Shown one piece after another: positions 1 through 8,665 of a stretch of DNA of 54,415 nucleotides. The translations under genes and the position numbers were made by a program. The notes under the pieces were generated by a model, which made no database searches, was not told the origin of the DNA, and worked only from the letters and a program-made list of their open reading frames with translations. Source of the DNA: an uncultured Solobacterium sp. (GTDB lineage Bacteria > Bacillota_I > Bacilli_A > Erysipelotrichales > Erysipelotrichaceae); NCBI GenBank assembly GCA_900552125.1, contig URYK01000018.1:1-54415 (forward strand). The letters are read 5' to 3'. The first letter of the stretch is position 1. Each line of letters opens with the position of its first letter.

Positions 1-1
1 C

Positions 2-394
2 ATCGTTCCTAACTCAACTGGTGCTGCTAAAGCTATCGGTCTAGTTATCCCTGAACTAAACGGAAAACTAATCGGTTCTGCACAGCGTGTTCCTACTCCT
101 ACAGGATCAACAACTATCTTAGTTGCTGTAGTTAAAGGAAAAGTAACTGTAGATGAAATCAATGCTGCTATGAAAGCTGCTGCAACTGAATCATTCGGTT
201 ACAACACTGATGAAATCGTTTCTAGCGATGTAATCGGTATGCGTTATGGTTCTCTATTCGATGCTACTCAGACTATGGCTATCGAAATGGAAGATGGAAA
301 CACTCAGGTTCAGGTTGTTTCTTGGTACGATAACGAAAACTCATACACTAGCCAGATGGTTAGAACAATCAAATACTTCTCTGAATTAGCTTAA
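2..394 (+). CDS. gap: Glyceraldehyde-3-phosphate dehydrogenase, C-terminal part (5' truncated by window edge)
   Basis: The reading frame is open from base 2 and encodes the last ~130 residues of type I GAPDH, the glycolytic enzyme that oxidises glyceraldehyde-3-phosphate to 1,3-bisphosphoglycerate with NAD+. Visible family signatures are the segment [19 protein letters not shown], the QRVPTPTGS phosphate-binding segment and the terminal WYDNENSY motif that helps bind NAD and the active site. The catalytic CTTN motif lies upstream of the window. A strong terminator follows 20 bp after the stop, so this is the end of its transcription unit. Codon use is the restricted type expected of a highly expressed gene. 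Identity is secure from conserved motifs. Confidence 0.96.
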   Translation: MVPNSTGAAKAIGLVIPELNGKLIGSAQRVPTPTGSTTILVAVVKGKVTVDEINAAMKAAATESFGYNTDEIVSSDVIGMRYGSLFDATQTMAIEMEDGNTQVQVVSWYDNENSYTSQMVRTIKYFSELA

Positions 395-413
395 TTAAGA
401 GACTGTGTGAATT

Positions 414-437
414 AAGACCGCTTAGCGGTCTTTTTTT
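414..437 (+). terminator. Rho-independent terminator after gap
   Basis: A perfect 8-bp stem (aagaccgc / gcggtctt) with a 3-nt loop is followed by a run of T residues, directly downstream of the gap stop codon. Confidence 0.93.
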
Positions 438-870
438 CGTATAAAATGATAGTTATAAAATTATTATAAAATGAAGAAAATAACCTATGAGTAGATTTAT
501 AGTTTTTGATTCCAAAACTCTAGCATTTTTATTAAAGCCTATGGTAAACTCTTTTTCCACAAGTGTGGAAAACCAGATTAAACATAGTGTGGAGAAGTGT
601 AAATTTAGGATCATGTTAATATGTTTTACTACAGAATTATGAGTATGTTGAAAATACTATCACAAATTTAGGATATGTATTACTTATTAATAATTTGAAG
701 ATTTCCACAACCTTTCGAGTAAATCTTCAAATCAATTCACATATAAATATATAGGAATACTTATTTTGTAACATTAGAAGATAGTATTTTTTTTTCATAA
801 AATTAAGCATAGGTCTTTTCATATCAGTTGGAAAGTTGTAAACTATACATGTTTTAAAAGAGGTGATTAT
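438..870. other. 433-bp non-coding stretch with DnaA-box-like inverted repeats
   Basis: No plausible ORF was found. The stretch is very AT-rich and holds several copies of a TTTTCCACA-like nonamer: 553-561 (+), 564-572 (reverse), 588-596 (reverse, TGTGGAGAA) and 701-709 (ATTTCCACA). It also holds an 11-bp perfect inverted repeat at 694-704/721-731 and a short direct repeat (aaatttagga, near 601 and 664). The nonamers resemble the DnaA box TTATCCACA with one or two mismatches. The function is unknown; a DnaA-titration or regulatory role is only an inference. Confidence 0.5.
553..572. repeat. Perfect 9-bp inverted repeat of DnaA-box-like nonamers
   Basis: TTTTCCACA and its exact reverse complement TGTGGAAAA face each other across 2 bp. 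Each arm differs from the DnaA consensus TTATCCACA at one position. There is no T-run, so a terminator is unlikely. Confidence 0.6.
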
Positions 871-1056
871 ATGGCAGTACGCACAAAATTGAACACAAAT
901 GAAGATGGCGAATTAAATGGTTTAGATACTATAGATGAACTAGATGCCGTATATCTAGAAGAAATGAAGAAATCTGGAATTAGTGAAGATTTAATGATGC
1001 AGTTTATGAATCTTACGAAAACATTAGATGAAGAAAAAAATGAGGGAAATAAATAG
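871..1056 (+). CDS. Small acidic protein of unknown function (61 aa)
   Basis: A 61-residue ORF preceded by a good ribosome-binding site (aaagaggtg, about 8 bp before ATG). It is hydrophilic and acidic in the middle (DELDAVYLEEMKK), probably helical, with no membrane segment or signal peptide. I do not recognise a family. It sits between the repeat-rich spacer and the cysS leader, whose promoter begins 5 bp after its stop, so it appears to be its own small transcription unit. The strong RBS and codon use like its neighbours support it as a real gene; no function can be assigned. Confidence 0.65.
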   Translation: MAVRTKLNTNEDGELNGLDTIDELDAVYLEEMKKSGISEDLMMQFMNLTKTLDEEKNEGNK

Positions 1057-1061
1057 CAGTA

Positions 1062-1090
1062 TTGAAATCCATCTATTTCCCTGTTATACT
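1062..1090 (+). promoter_or_regulatory. Sigma-A-type promoter of the cysS leader
   Basis: TTGAAA (1062-1067) and TATACT (1085-1090) are separated by 17 bp. Transcription would start near 1097, at the 5' edge of the T-box leader. Confidence 0.8.
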
Positions 1091-1096
1091 AAAACA

Positions 1097-1318
1097 AGAT
1101 AAAACCTGCGATAAGGATAAGTACTTGTATAATGCTGGAACTAAAGCGATTTCTGGTTGGTGGAAGCAGAACCGAGGTCTGCAAGGAATGCACCTTTGAG
1201 GGATTTTTCGATATTGTAGAAAAATACGTAGTTCGGCGTTAACGTTATAAGTGGAAAAGCATTTTTTCAAATAGAGAGGGCACGCGATAAGCGTCTCTAT
1301 CGTAGAGTGCTTTTTTTA
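1097..1318 (+). promoter_or_regulatory. T-box leader of cysS (Cys specifier UGC), with atypical antiterminator
   Basis: The leader has T-box architecture. Stem I carries the AGTA-type 5' side of the specifier loop (about 1119-1123), a GGTTGGTGG apical motif (1155-1163) and the 3' specifier loop GAA-TGC-A, placing the codon UGC (Cys) at 1189-1191. A stem III-like hairpin lies near 1203-1224. The antiterminator pairs ATAGAG with CTCTAT and ACGC with GCGT (1271-1300). The terminator stem (1291-1310) ends in seven T residues. Uncharged tRNA-Cys should stabilise the antiterminator and allow cysS expression. Odd feature: the expected 7-nt UGGN-ACC bulge is replaced by about 5 nt (AGGGC). The only TGGA nearby is at 1252-1255, outside the helix. 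The T-box call is secure from Stem I; its tRNA-end sensing is uncertain. Confidence 0.82.
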
Positions 1319-1343
1319 TTTAGAAAAGAAGAGGAGAATTGAT

Positions 1344-2681
1344 ATGAAATTATTCAACAGCATGAAACAGCAGATTGAAGACTTTAAGCCATTACATGAA
1401 AATGAAGTACATATGTATGTTTGCGGACCAACTGTATATAACTATCCGCACATTGGGAATGCCCGGCCAATCGTTGTATTTGATACTCTGAAGAAAACCT
1501 TTCAGGCAATCGGATACAACGTTAAAATGGTATCAAATTATACTGATGTTGATGATAAAATTATTAAAGTCGCAAAAGAGTGCGGAGTAAGTGAAGCAGA
1601 GATTACAGATAAATTTATTAAAGCATATAACGAAGATCGTCTTGCTTTGCATGCCTTAATGCCTGATGCAGCTCCTAGAGTTACAGAGACTATGGATGCA
1701 ATCATTGCATTTATTAAACTTTTAGTAGATAAGGGACATGCTTATGAAGTAGATGGCGATGTATATTTTCGTGTAAATAGTGTAGAAAATTATGGAAATT
1801 TATCAAATCAGCAGATTGATGATTTGATGGTAGGCGCAAGAATAGATGAAAACAGTAAAAAAGAAAATCCTTTGGACTTTACTTTATGGAAGAAAACAGA
1901 AGAAGGTATTAAATGGGATTCACCATGGTCAATAGGACGTCCTGGCTGGCATACAGAATGCGTTGTCATGATCAATAAAGAATTTTCAGGTGAACATCTA
2001 ATTGATATTCATGGCGGAGGAATGGACTTAAAATTTCCTCACCATGAAAATGAAATTGCTCAGTCAAAAGCAGCTTATGGTACACCAATCGCAAATTACT
2101 GGATTCATAACGGTATGGTTAATATAGATGGAGAAAAGATGTCTAAAAGCTTAGGAAATGTTATCTGGGCAAAGGATATGATTGCTAAAATTGGTGGTAA
2201 TACATTACGTTGGGTAATGTTATCTGCACATTATCGTGCACCATTAAATATTAATGAAGAAGCTATTGAAACTGCGAAAAAGGAACTAAATCGTGTATCT
2301 ACTGCAATGAAACAGGCATATGTAAAATTAGCCTTAGAAGATGTAGAAATTACGGATACATTTGATGAAGGTGCATGGAAACCATTTATTGAGGCAATGC
2401 AGGATGATCTAAATACCCCTAATGCCTTTGCGGCAGTATTTGAAACAGTGAAGTCATTAAATCAGATGCTGCGTCAAAGAGAAGCTGATTTACAGAAAGT
2501 AGCTGAATTAACGGTAACATTAGAAAAAATGATGTATGTTCTTGGTATTGATATTCCTCGTTTACAGATGAGCGAAGAAGATAAAGAACTGCATCGTTTG
2601 TGGAAAGCTGCAGTCAAAGAAAAAGACTTTGAGACAGCTGATCAGTATCGTGCTCAATTGATAGAAAAAGGGATTCTATAA
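1344..2681 (+). CDS. cysS: Cysteinyl-tRNA synthetase
   Basis: Class Ia aminoacyl-tRNA synthetase that charges tRNA-Cys with cysteine in the cytoplasm. The 445-residue protein is close to the usual ~460. Visible motifs: the HIGH-type PHIGNAR at residues 35-41, KMSKS at 265-269, and zinc ligands Cys27 (MYVCGPT), Cys206 (GWHTEC) and the HHENE segment near 231. The ATG is preceded by an aggag-type site (gaggag, about 7 bp upstream). It is the first gene after the Cys T-box, which fits feedback by uncharged tRNA-Cys. It overlaps mrnC by one base (TAATG), so cysS-mrnC-rlmB are translationally coupled. Confidence 0.97.
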   Translation: MKLFNSMKQQIEDFKPLHENEVHMYVCGPTVYNYPHIGNARPIVVFDTLKKTFQAIGYNVKMVSNYTDVDDKIIKVAKECGVSEAEITDKFIKAYNEDRLALHALMPDAAPRVTETMDAIIAFIKLLVDKGHAYEVDGDVYFRVNSVENYGNLSNQQIDDLMVGARIDENSKKENPLDFTLWKKTEEGIKWDSPWSIGRPGWHTECVVMINKEFSGEHLIDIHGGGMDLKFPHHENEIAQSKAAYGTPIANYWIHNGMVNIDGEKMSKSLGNVIWAKDMIAKIGGNTLRWVMLSAHYRAPLNINEEAIETAKKELNRVSTAMKQAYVKLALEDVEITDTFDEGAWKPFIEAMQDDLNTPNAFAAVFETVKSLNQMLRQREADLQKVAELTVTLEKMMYVLGIDIPRLQMSEEDKELHRLWKAAVKEKDFETADQYRAQLIEKGIL

Positions 2682-3067
2682 TGGATATTAAGGAATTTAA
2701 TGGAACATCTCTAGCTTATATGGGAGATGCTATCATGTCTTTGATGGTAAGAGAAAAGCTATTGAAGGAAGGCTGGCAGAAGCCCAAAGTATTGCAGAAG
2801 AAAAGTGAAGGATGGGTTAGCGCAAAAGCACAGGCGTATTTTTTAACACAATTGAAAGAACGCAGTTTCTTTACAGAAGAAGAGAAAGCAATTATTCTTC
2901 GTGGCAGAAATACGCATACTGCCAGTAAGGCGAAAAATGCTGATGTATTGACATATCGAATGTCTACAGGGTTAGAAGCATTATTTGGCTGGCTATATCT
3001 TACACATCAGCATGAAAGATTACAGAACCTATGGGAAGAAATCCAAAAGATAGGAGAGTATAAATAA
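2681..3067 (+). CDS. mrnC: Mini-ribonuclease 3 (mini-III)
   Basis: A 128-residue RNase III-type catalytic domain without a dsRNA-binding domain, the form that matures 23S rRNA ends in Firmicutes. The N-terminal segment LAYMGDAIMSLMVRE contains the conserved catalytic Asp region, and the middle has the family's RGRNTHTASKAKNADVLTYR segment. The length matches mini-III (about 130-145 aa). The ATG overlaps the cysS stop and the stop overlaps the rlmB start, each by one base, as in the conserved Firmicute cysS-mrnC-rlmB operon. Identity rests on motif plus synteny. Confidence 0.93.
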   Translation: MDIKEFNGTSLAYMGDAIMSLMVREKLLKEGWQKPKVLQKKSEGWVSAKAQAYFLTQLKERSFFTEEEKAIILRGRNTHTASKAKNADVLTYRMSTGLEALFGWLYLTHQHERLQNLWEEIQKIGEYK

Positions 3068-3786
3068 TGCAGTACGTATACGGAAAAAATGTAATTAAGC
3101 AGCTATTAAAGGATAATAAAACTATCCACGAAATCATTTTACAGGAAGGTGTTCGAGATCACGTCTTAGAATCAGAGATAAGAAGAAAACAAATTCCTGT
3201 AAAAATTATGGGTAAGAAGAAAATGGATCAGATGCTGCAAGGAAATCATCAGGGAATAGCAGCGGCTATTGACGACTATAAGACTTGGGATATAGAAGAG
3301 TTATTAGAAAGTATACCTAGAGGTAAACAGCCTTTGTTGGTGATGTTAGATGGTTTAGAAGATCCTCATAATCTTGGAGCCATATTACGTACCTGTGATT
3401 GTACTGGAGTTGATGGAGTTATCATTGGGAAACATCGCAATGTTCGTTTAACACCAACGGTTGCCAAGGTAAGTACCGGAGCTATTGATACAGTTAAGGT
3501 AAGTATGGTTACTAATCTGGCACAAACAATTAAATATTTAAAGAAACAAGGCTATTGGGTAGTAGGTACAGCTTTTGAAAATTCAAGAGATTATCGTGAA
3601 GGACAATATGATGTACCGTTAGTGCTTGTGATTGGAAGTGAGGGATTTGGAATCAGTAATCTAGTACAAAAAAATTGTGATTACTGTGTTCGTCTTCCAA
3701 TGGAAGGAAGCGTTACTTCCTTAAATGCATCCGTTGCGGCAGGCATTTTATTATATCAGATTCATGCACAGCGCCATCCACTGTAA
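3067..3786 (+). CDS. rlmB: 23S rRNA (guanosine-2'-O-)-methyltransferase RlmB
   Basis: SpoU/TrmH-family SPOUT methyltransferase (239 aa) that 2'-O-methylates a guanosine in 23S rRNA using SAM. It has the N-terminal substrate-binding domain (YGKNVIKQLL) and the three SpoU motifs: LDGLEDPHNLGAILRT, VIGSEGFGIS and LPMEGSVTSLNASVAAGI, which build the trefoil knot SAM pocket. It overlaps mrnC by one base and is followed 27 bp later by a sigma-factor gene, the conserved order. An alternative annotation would be a generic TrmH-family methyltransferase. Confidence 0.93.
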   Translation: MQYVYGKNVIKQLLKDNKTIHEIILQEGVRDHVLESEIRRKQIPVKIMGKKKMDQMLQGNHQGIAAAIDDYKTWDIEELLESIPRGKQPLLVMLDGLEDPHNLGAILRTCDCTGVDGVIIGKHRNVRLTPTVAKVSTGAIDTVKVSMVTNLAQTIKYLKKQGYWVVGTAFENSRDYREGQYDVPLVLVIGSEGFGISNLVQKNCDYCVRLPMEGSVTSLNASVAAGILLYQIHAQRHPL

Positions 3787-3813
3787 TTCTGCTTCCCTAT
3801 TGGGGAGTATACA

Positions 3814-4395
3814 ATGGAGACAAAATATAATGATTATGAATTACTTTATTTAATTCGACAAAAGAATGAGATAGCACTTGCAATTCTAATGCGTAAATAT
3901 GAAAGAATCGCAAACTATCTTATTCAAAAATATGTAGGAGAAGATTTGAGCTTATTAATTAAGGAAGACTATCTTCAAAATGGAAGGCTCAAACTTTTAC
4001 AGGCAGTTGAAGATTATCGAGAAGACAGTAACTCATCGTTTTATCATTTTTACTGTGAGATTTATCATAATCTTTTGATTGATTGTTATCGTAAAAGTAA
4101 GCGTAAGTATTATGCAGTTTCTTTAGATGAACCTTTATATGGAAGTGACAGTAATTTTTGTTTATTGGATATTATGGAAAGTCCAGTAGATTATATAAGT
4201 GTTTCTTCGGAATCGCTGGAACGCATCCAAAAAAGAAAAGCTGAGTTAAATCCAATTGAAAAGAAAATTGTAGATTTAAGAGCTTTGGGCTATACATACC
4301 AGCAGATAGCTGGTTTATTGGAGATCAATGTAAAGAAAGTAGATAATACGTTGCAGAAAATACGAAGTGATAAGCAGAAAAGCAAATTAAATTGA
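3814..4395 (+). CDS. Sigma-70 family RNA polymerase sigma factor (SigH-position)
   Basis: A 193-residue sigma factor. Residues ~20-90 form a region 2-like segment (YERIANYLIQKYVG ... YHNLLIDCYRKSKRK), and residues ~140-190 form a region 4 helix-turn-helix (LNPIEKKIVDLRALGYTYQQIAGLL). It occupies the exact position of sigH in the Bacillus cysS-mrnC-rlmB-yacP-sigH-rpmG-secE-nusG order, but yacP is absent. By position it is the likely SigH homologue, the factor for transition-state, competence or sporulation genes. Divergence is large, so the role is inferred rather than read from sequence. An ECF-like or orphan sigma role remains possible. Confidence 0.82.
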   Translation: METKYNDYELLYLIRQKNEIALAILMRKYERIANYLIQKYVGEDLSLLIKEDYLQNGRLKLLQAVEDYREDSNSSFYHFYCEIYHNLLIDCYRKSKRKYYAVSLDEPLYGSDSNFCLLDIMESPVDYISVSSESLERIQKRKAELNPIEKKIVDLRALGYTYQQIAGLLEINVKKVDNTLQKIRSDKQKSKLN

Positions 4396-4447
4396 CGAAA
4401 TCCATAGTTTATGATAAAGTTAATAGGCAAAGAAAGAGGTGTTTTTG

Positions 4448-4597
4448 ATGAGTGATAAAGTTATATTAACCTGCACCGAATGTCTTTCTCGAAACTATAC
4501 AACTACAAAAAATAAAAAAACACATAATGAGCGTATAGAATTAATGAAATTCTGCAAGAAATGCGGAAAGCATACGCTTCACAAGGAAACAAAATAA
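4448..4597 (+). CDS. rpmG: 50S ribosomal protein L33 (zinc-ribbon form)
   Basis: A 49-residue ORF translating to [17 protein letters not shown]... with CTEC (9-12) and CKKC (36-39), the zinc-binding C+ form of ribosomal protein L33. A ribosome-binding site (aaagaggtg) precedes the ATG. It lies between the sigma factor and secE, as in other Firmicutes. Confidence 0.93.
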   Translation: MSDKVILTCTECLSRNYTTTKNKKTHNERIELMKFCKKCGKHTLHKETK

Positions 4598-4610
4598 GGA
4601 GGGATTTTTT

Positions 4611-4787
4611 ATGAAATGGTTCAGTATCAACGGTATTTTAACTGAAATAAAAAGAATCCGCTGGCCAAAGGGGAAGGACCTTGGCAGAGATAGTGTTACA
4701 GTATTTGTGTTTGTGGCATTTTTGGCCTTATTTTTCTTCCTGTGTCAGGTTGTGTCATCCGGTTTCTTGAAGTTAATTGGAATGTAG
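4611..4787 (+). CDS. secE: Preprotein translocase subunit SecE
   Basis: A 58-residue single-span membrane protein. The cytoplasmic part contains the SecE signature EIKRIRWPKGKDL (residues ~12-24), followed by one hydrophobic helix (SVTVFVFVAFLALFFFLCQVV). It clamps SecY in the SecYEG export channel. An aggaggg-type RBS lies upstream, and the stop codon is embedded in the RBS of nusG (taggagga), coupling the two genes. Confidence 0.94.
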   Translation: MKWFSINGILTEIKRIRWPKGKDLGRDSVTVFVFVAFLALFFFLCQVVSSGFLKLIGM

Positions 4788-4797
4788 GAGGAAAAAC

Positions 4798-5349
4798 ATG
4801 GCTGAGGAAAATAAAAAACAATGGTATGTGGTTAATACCTATGCCGGACATGAAAATCGTGTAAAAGAAAATCTTTTGCGTCGTATTGAATCCATGGGAT
4901 TACAGGATTATCTATTTCAGGTAATTGTTGCAGAAGAAAAAGAAATTGAATATAAGAACGGTAAAGAAGTTGAAAAAACTACTAATTTATTTAGCGGATA
5001 CTTATTCGTAGAAATGATCATGACTGATGAAGCATGGTATATCGTTCGTAATACTCCAGGGGTAACTGGATTTATCGGGTCCAGTGGTGGAGGTGCAAAA
5101 CCTTTCCCTGTTGCGGAAGAAGAAATGGACAACATTTTACGTCGTTTAGGCATGAGCAATCGTAATGTACAGATTGACTTTAAAGTTGGGGATCGTGTAC
5201 GTATCTTAAGTGGTGCTTTTGCGAATGTAGAAGGAACAGTAGAAGAATTACATGACGATTCACAGATTGCGGTCGTATTAACAATTCTATTTGGACGTGA
5301 AACACCAACTGAAGTAAGCTATAGTGAGCTTGAAAAAGTTGAAATGTAA
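4798..5349 (+). CDS. nusG: Transcription termination/antitermination factor NusG
   Basis: A 183-residue transcription elongation factor: NGN domain (KQWYVVNTYAGHENRVKENL) binding RNA polymerase, then a C-terminal KOW domain (FKVGDRVRILSGAFANVEG). The start is set at ATG 4798, 6 bp after the taggagga site; a TTG 21 bp upstream in the same frame lies inside secE and before the RBS. Unlike most Firmicutes it is not followed by rplK-rplA. A terminator closes the unit here. Confidence 0.96.
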   Translation: MAEENKKQWYVVNTYAGHENRVKENLLRRIESMGLQDYLFQVIVAEEKEIEYKNGKEVEKTTNLFSGYLFVEMIMTDEAWYIVRNTPGVTGFIGSSGGGAKPFPVAEEEMDNILRRLGMSNRNVQIDFKVGDRVRILSGAFANVEGTVEELHDDSQIAVVLTILFGRETPTEVSYSELEKVEM

Positions 5350-5352
5350 GGG

Positions 5353-5380
5353 TCTTATCATATGATGAGATTCTTTTTTT
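5353..5380 (+). terminator. Terminator after nusG
   Basis: The stem tcttatcat / atgatgaga (one G-U pair) is followed by about eight T residues, right after the nusG stop. Confidence 0.85.
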
Positions 5381-5447
5381 TGTTTTCACAAGAATGTGAC
5401 AAACTTCTTCATGAATCTTTTTTATACTATTAGTAGGAAGTGAAATC

Positions 5448-5639
5448 ATGAGAAGAAGAATAGGATTTATTTTTGCGTTAAGCGGGATTATATTGTTGTG
5501 TGAACCAACGATAGATCAGCATCAGATTATGGAATCAATGAATTCTATCACAATGAAATATTGGCCTGCTATTCTTGTCTTTGTTGGACTTTTGCTGGTA
5601 AATCCAAAGAAGAAAAGGAATAAAGGAAAAAGCCGTTGA
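5448..5639 (+). CDS. Small two-helix membrane protein, unknown
   Basis: A 63-residue protein with two predicted transmembrane segments (IGFIFALSGIILLC, residues ~5-18; YWPAILVFVGLLLV, ~39-52) and a strongly basic tail (PKKKRNKGKSR). This resembles the LiaI/DUF5668-like small membrane proteins in overall shape, but no diagnostic motif is present. An aggaag RBS lies 6 bp before the ATG. Function unknown. It stands alone between the nusG terminator and the HAD gene promoter. Confidence 0.7.
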   Translation: MRRRIGFIFALSGIILLCEPTIDQHQIMESMNSITMKYWPAILVFVGLLLVNPKKKRNKGKSR

Positions 5640-5645
5640 CAATAC

Positions 5646-5673
5646 TTGACAAATAATCAGCTTTCTATATCAT
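5646..5673 (+). promoter_or_regulatory. Promoter of the HAD phosphatase gene
   Basis: TTGACA (5646-5651) and TATCAT (5668-5673) are 16 bp apart. A second TTGACA begins 10 bp upstream (5636), giving a tandem -35-like repeat. Confidence 0.6.
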
Positions 5674-5697
5674 AAAAGAGTAGAAAGCAGGTGTAGT

Positions 5698-6462
5698 ATG
5701 AAAAAAACCTATTTGATAGATTTAGATGGTACAATGTATCGTGGAACAGAAATCATTGATGGTGCTAAGGATTTTATTGATTTTTTAATTAAAAATGATC
5801 AGCGTTTTGTTTTTCTTACTAATAACGCTAAAAGAACAAAACGTCAAAATGTTGAGCATATGGAAAAAATGGGATTTACTGGAATTAAGGAAGAACATTT
5901 TTTTACTTCCAGTATGGCAGCTGCAAGATATGCTGCAAATAACTATGGAGGCAGAAATGCTTGGTATATAGGACAAGATGGTTTGAAAGAGGCTTTAATG
6001 GATTCAGGTTTTCAGATAACAGAAGAAAATGTCGATTTCGTATTTGTCGGCTTGGATAGTACAGGTACATATGAAAAATATTCAAAAGCTCTTCACTTTT
6101 TATTGCAGGGAGCAAAACTGATTGGAACAAACAATGATCGTCTGCTTGCTCAGCCTGGTGGATTTGCGATTGGGAATGGTTCTGTAGTTGCGATGTTTGA
6201 GTATGCGACAGGGCAGGAATCACCTAAAATTGGGAAACCTTATGCCCCTATTTTGGAAGAGGCTTTAAAATATTTTGGGCTAACAAAAGAGGAAGCAGTT
6301 GTACTAGGAGATAATCTAGAAACCGATATTCTATTAGGTGTAGAAAATGGTGTAAAGACCATTATGGTAACAAGCGGCGTACATCAAAGAGATGATATTG
6401 AACGTCTACATATACATCCAACTAGAGTAATTGACAACTTAAGAGAGTTAATTGAAGAATGA
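5698..6462 (+). CDS. HAD superfamily IIA hydrolase (NagD-like phosphatase)
   Basis: A 254-residue haloacid-dehalogenase-like phosphatase. Motif I is DLDGTMYRG (Asp8 nucleophile, Asp10 acid/base). Motif II is the FLTNNAKRT segment. The IIA-type cap domain lies in the middle, and the C-terminus carries GKPYAPILEEALKYF followed by GDNLETDILLGVENG (motif IV). This is the NagD/AraL/YutF subgroup, which hydrolyses small phosphorylated metabolites. The natural substrate cannot be read from sequence. The gene starts 4 bp after a gaaagcaggtg RBS and appears monocistronic. Confidence 0.88.
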   Translation: MKKTYLIDLDGTMYRGTEIIDGAKDFIDFLIKNDQRFVFLTNNAKRTKRQNVEHMEKMGFTGIKEEHFFTSSMAAARYAANNYGGRNAWYIGQDGLKEALMDSGFQITEENVDFVFVGLDSTGTYEKYSKALHFLLQGAKLIGTNNDRLLAQPGGFAIGNGSVVAMFEYATGQESPKIGKPYAPILEEALKYFGLTKEEAVVLGDNLETDILLGVENGVKTIMVTSGVHQRDDIERLHIHPTRVIDNLRELIEE

Positions 6463-6516
6463 ATTATGTGAAAATATGTTAGTATGAGCAAACATCTTTT
6501 GGGGATAAAATGTTTG

Positions 6517-6525
6517 TGATATACT
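6517..6525 (+). promoter_or_regulatory. Extended -10 promoter of eno
   Basis: TGA-TATACT forms an extended -10 (TGnTATAAT type) about 35 bp before the eno ATG. No good -35 hexamer is visible at the proper spacing. Confidence 0.55.
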
Positions 6526-6527
6526 GA

Positions 6528-7859
<1,332 letters not shown>

Positions 7860-7867
7860 GATAATTT

Positions 7868-7901
7868 AGGTATTCATACTATAGGTGTGGATACCTTTTT
7901 T
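7868..7901 (+). terminator. Terminator after eno
   Basis: The stem aggtat / atacct, with a longer imperfect loop, is followed by about six T residues. Confidence 0.75.
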
Positions 7902-7917
7902 ATCGGTAAAATATAAT

Positions 7918-7942
7918 TAAAAAGATGCGATATTCGCATCTA
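7918..7942 (-). terminator. Terminator for the minus-strand ABC exporter operon
   Basis: On the minus strand the hairpin agatgcga / tcgcatct (8 bp, 3-nt loop) is followed by TTTTT. It lies just past the permease stop codon. Confidence 0.85.
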
Positions 7943-7945
7943 AAT

Positions 7946-8665
7946 TTAATATGTCCATCGAAAACTCTTGCTGTGTTGTGATATTTTTCTAAAAATCATA
8001 TAGCCGGTAAGAAACCACATAATGCTAATGATAAATAAGAGAAGGTTATCCTGCAAGGTGATTTGCTGCAAAAATAAATTCTCAATCATCTTAGTACCAA
8101 AAGATAGAGGATTTGTATAATAAACAAAATCCGGTAATTTTGTGAATGTGCCAGATAAGAATAGCAGGATATAATTAAGAATCATTTCAAATGAAGCCAT
8201 CTTTGTATAGATTAGAGTGAATGCACCTAACAGGAAAGAAAGACCTAATATTCCAACACAAGTCATAATACAGATGTATAGAAAATTAATGTCATAGATG
8301 GCAGGAAATGGCACAAAGAAAGACAATATAATCAACACTAAAAATATTTTAATAAAATTTACTAAAAACCATCCAATGGTTTTACATAGTAATATTTTCA
8401 TAATAGAATTTGGTTTAACCATTAAGTTTTGAAGAGTACCTAACTGCTTTTCAGTAGATATCGCAATAGATATTTCACTTAATACATTGCTTGTTAGAAG
8501 CCATAATACATAGCCATAAACTTCAGTGGTGATTTTTTCAGAATTAATAGACTGAAACAAAACGATGAATAAAATGATGTTTGATATAGTGCTAACTATG
8601 AAATCAGGATAATAGGTGATTGCTTCATAAAATACTTTTTTACATTCATACTTTAATACTTTCAT
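7946..8665 (-). CDS. ABC-2 type transporter, permease subunit
   Basis: A 239-residue polytopic membrane protein with about six hydrophobic segments, including IVSTISNIILFIVLFQSI, ILLCKTIGWFLVNFIKIFLVLII and LLFIISIMWFLTGYMIF. It has the ABC-2 exporter arrangement. It overlaps the upstream ATPase gene by 20 bp, so it is the membrane partner of that ATPase. Substrate unknown; such two-gene units export peptides, drugs or lipids. Position and topology support the call; sequence alone does not give specificity. Confidence 0.8.
   Translation of the reverse strand: MKVLKYECKKVFYEAITYYPDFIVSTISNIILFIVLFQSINSEKITTEVYGYVLWLLTSNVLSEISIAISTEKQLGTLQNLMVKPNSIMKILLCKTIGWFLVNFIKIFLVLIILSFFVPFPAIYDINFLYICIMTCVGILGLSFLLGAFTLIYTKMASFEMILNYILLFLSGTFTKLPDFVYYTNPLSFGTKMIENLFLQQITLQDNLLLFIISIMWFLTGYMIFRKISQHSKSFRWTY

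Noticed and set aside
1073..1270. Minus-strand ORF of 65 codons over the cysS leader
   Set aside because: It overlaps a structured T-box leader, has no RBS, and its composition is not protein-like.
5636..5651. Tandem TTGACA as two overlapping promoters
   Set aside because: Only the second copy is at a usable distance from a -10 box; the first is likely coincidence.
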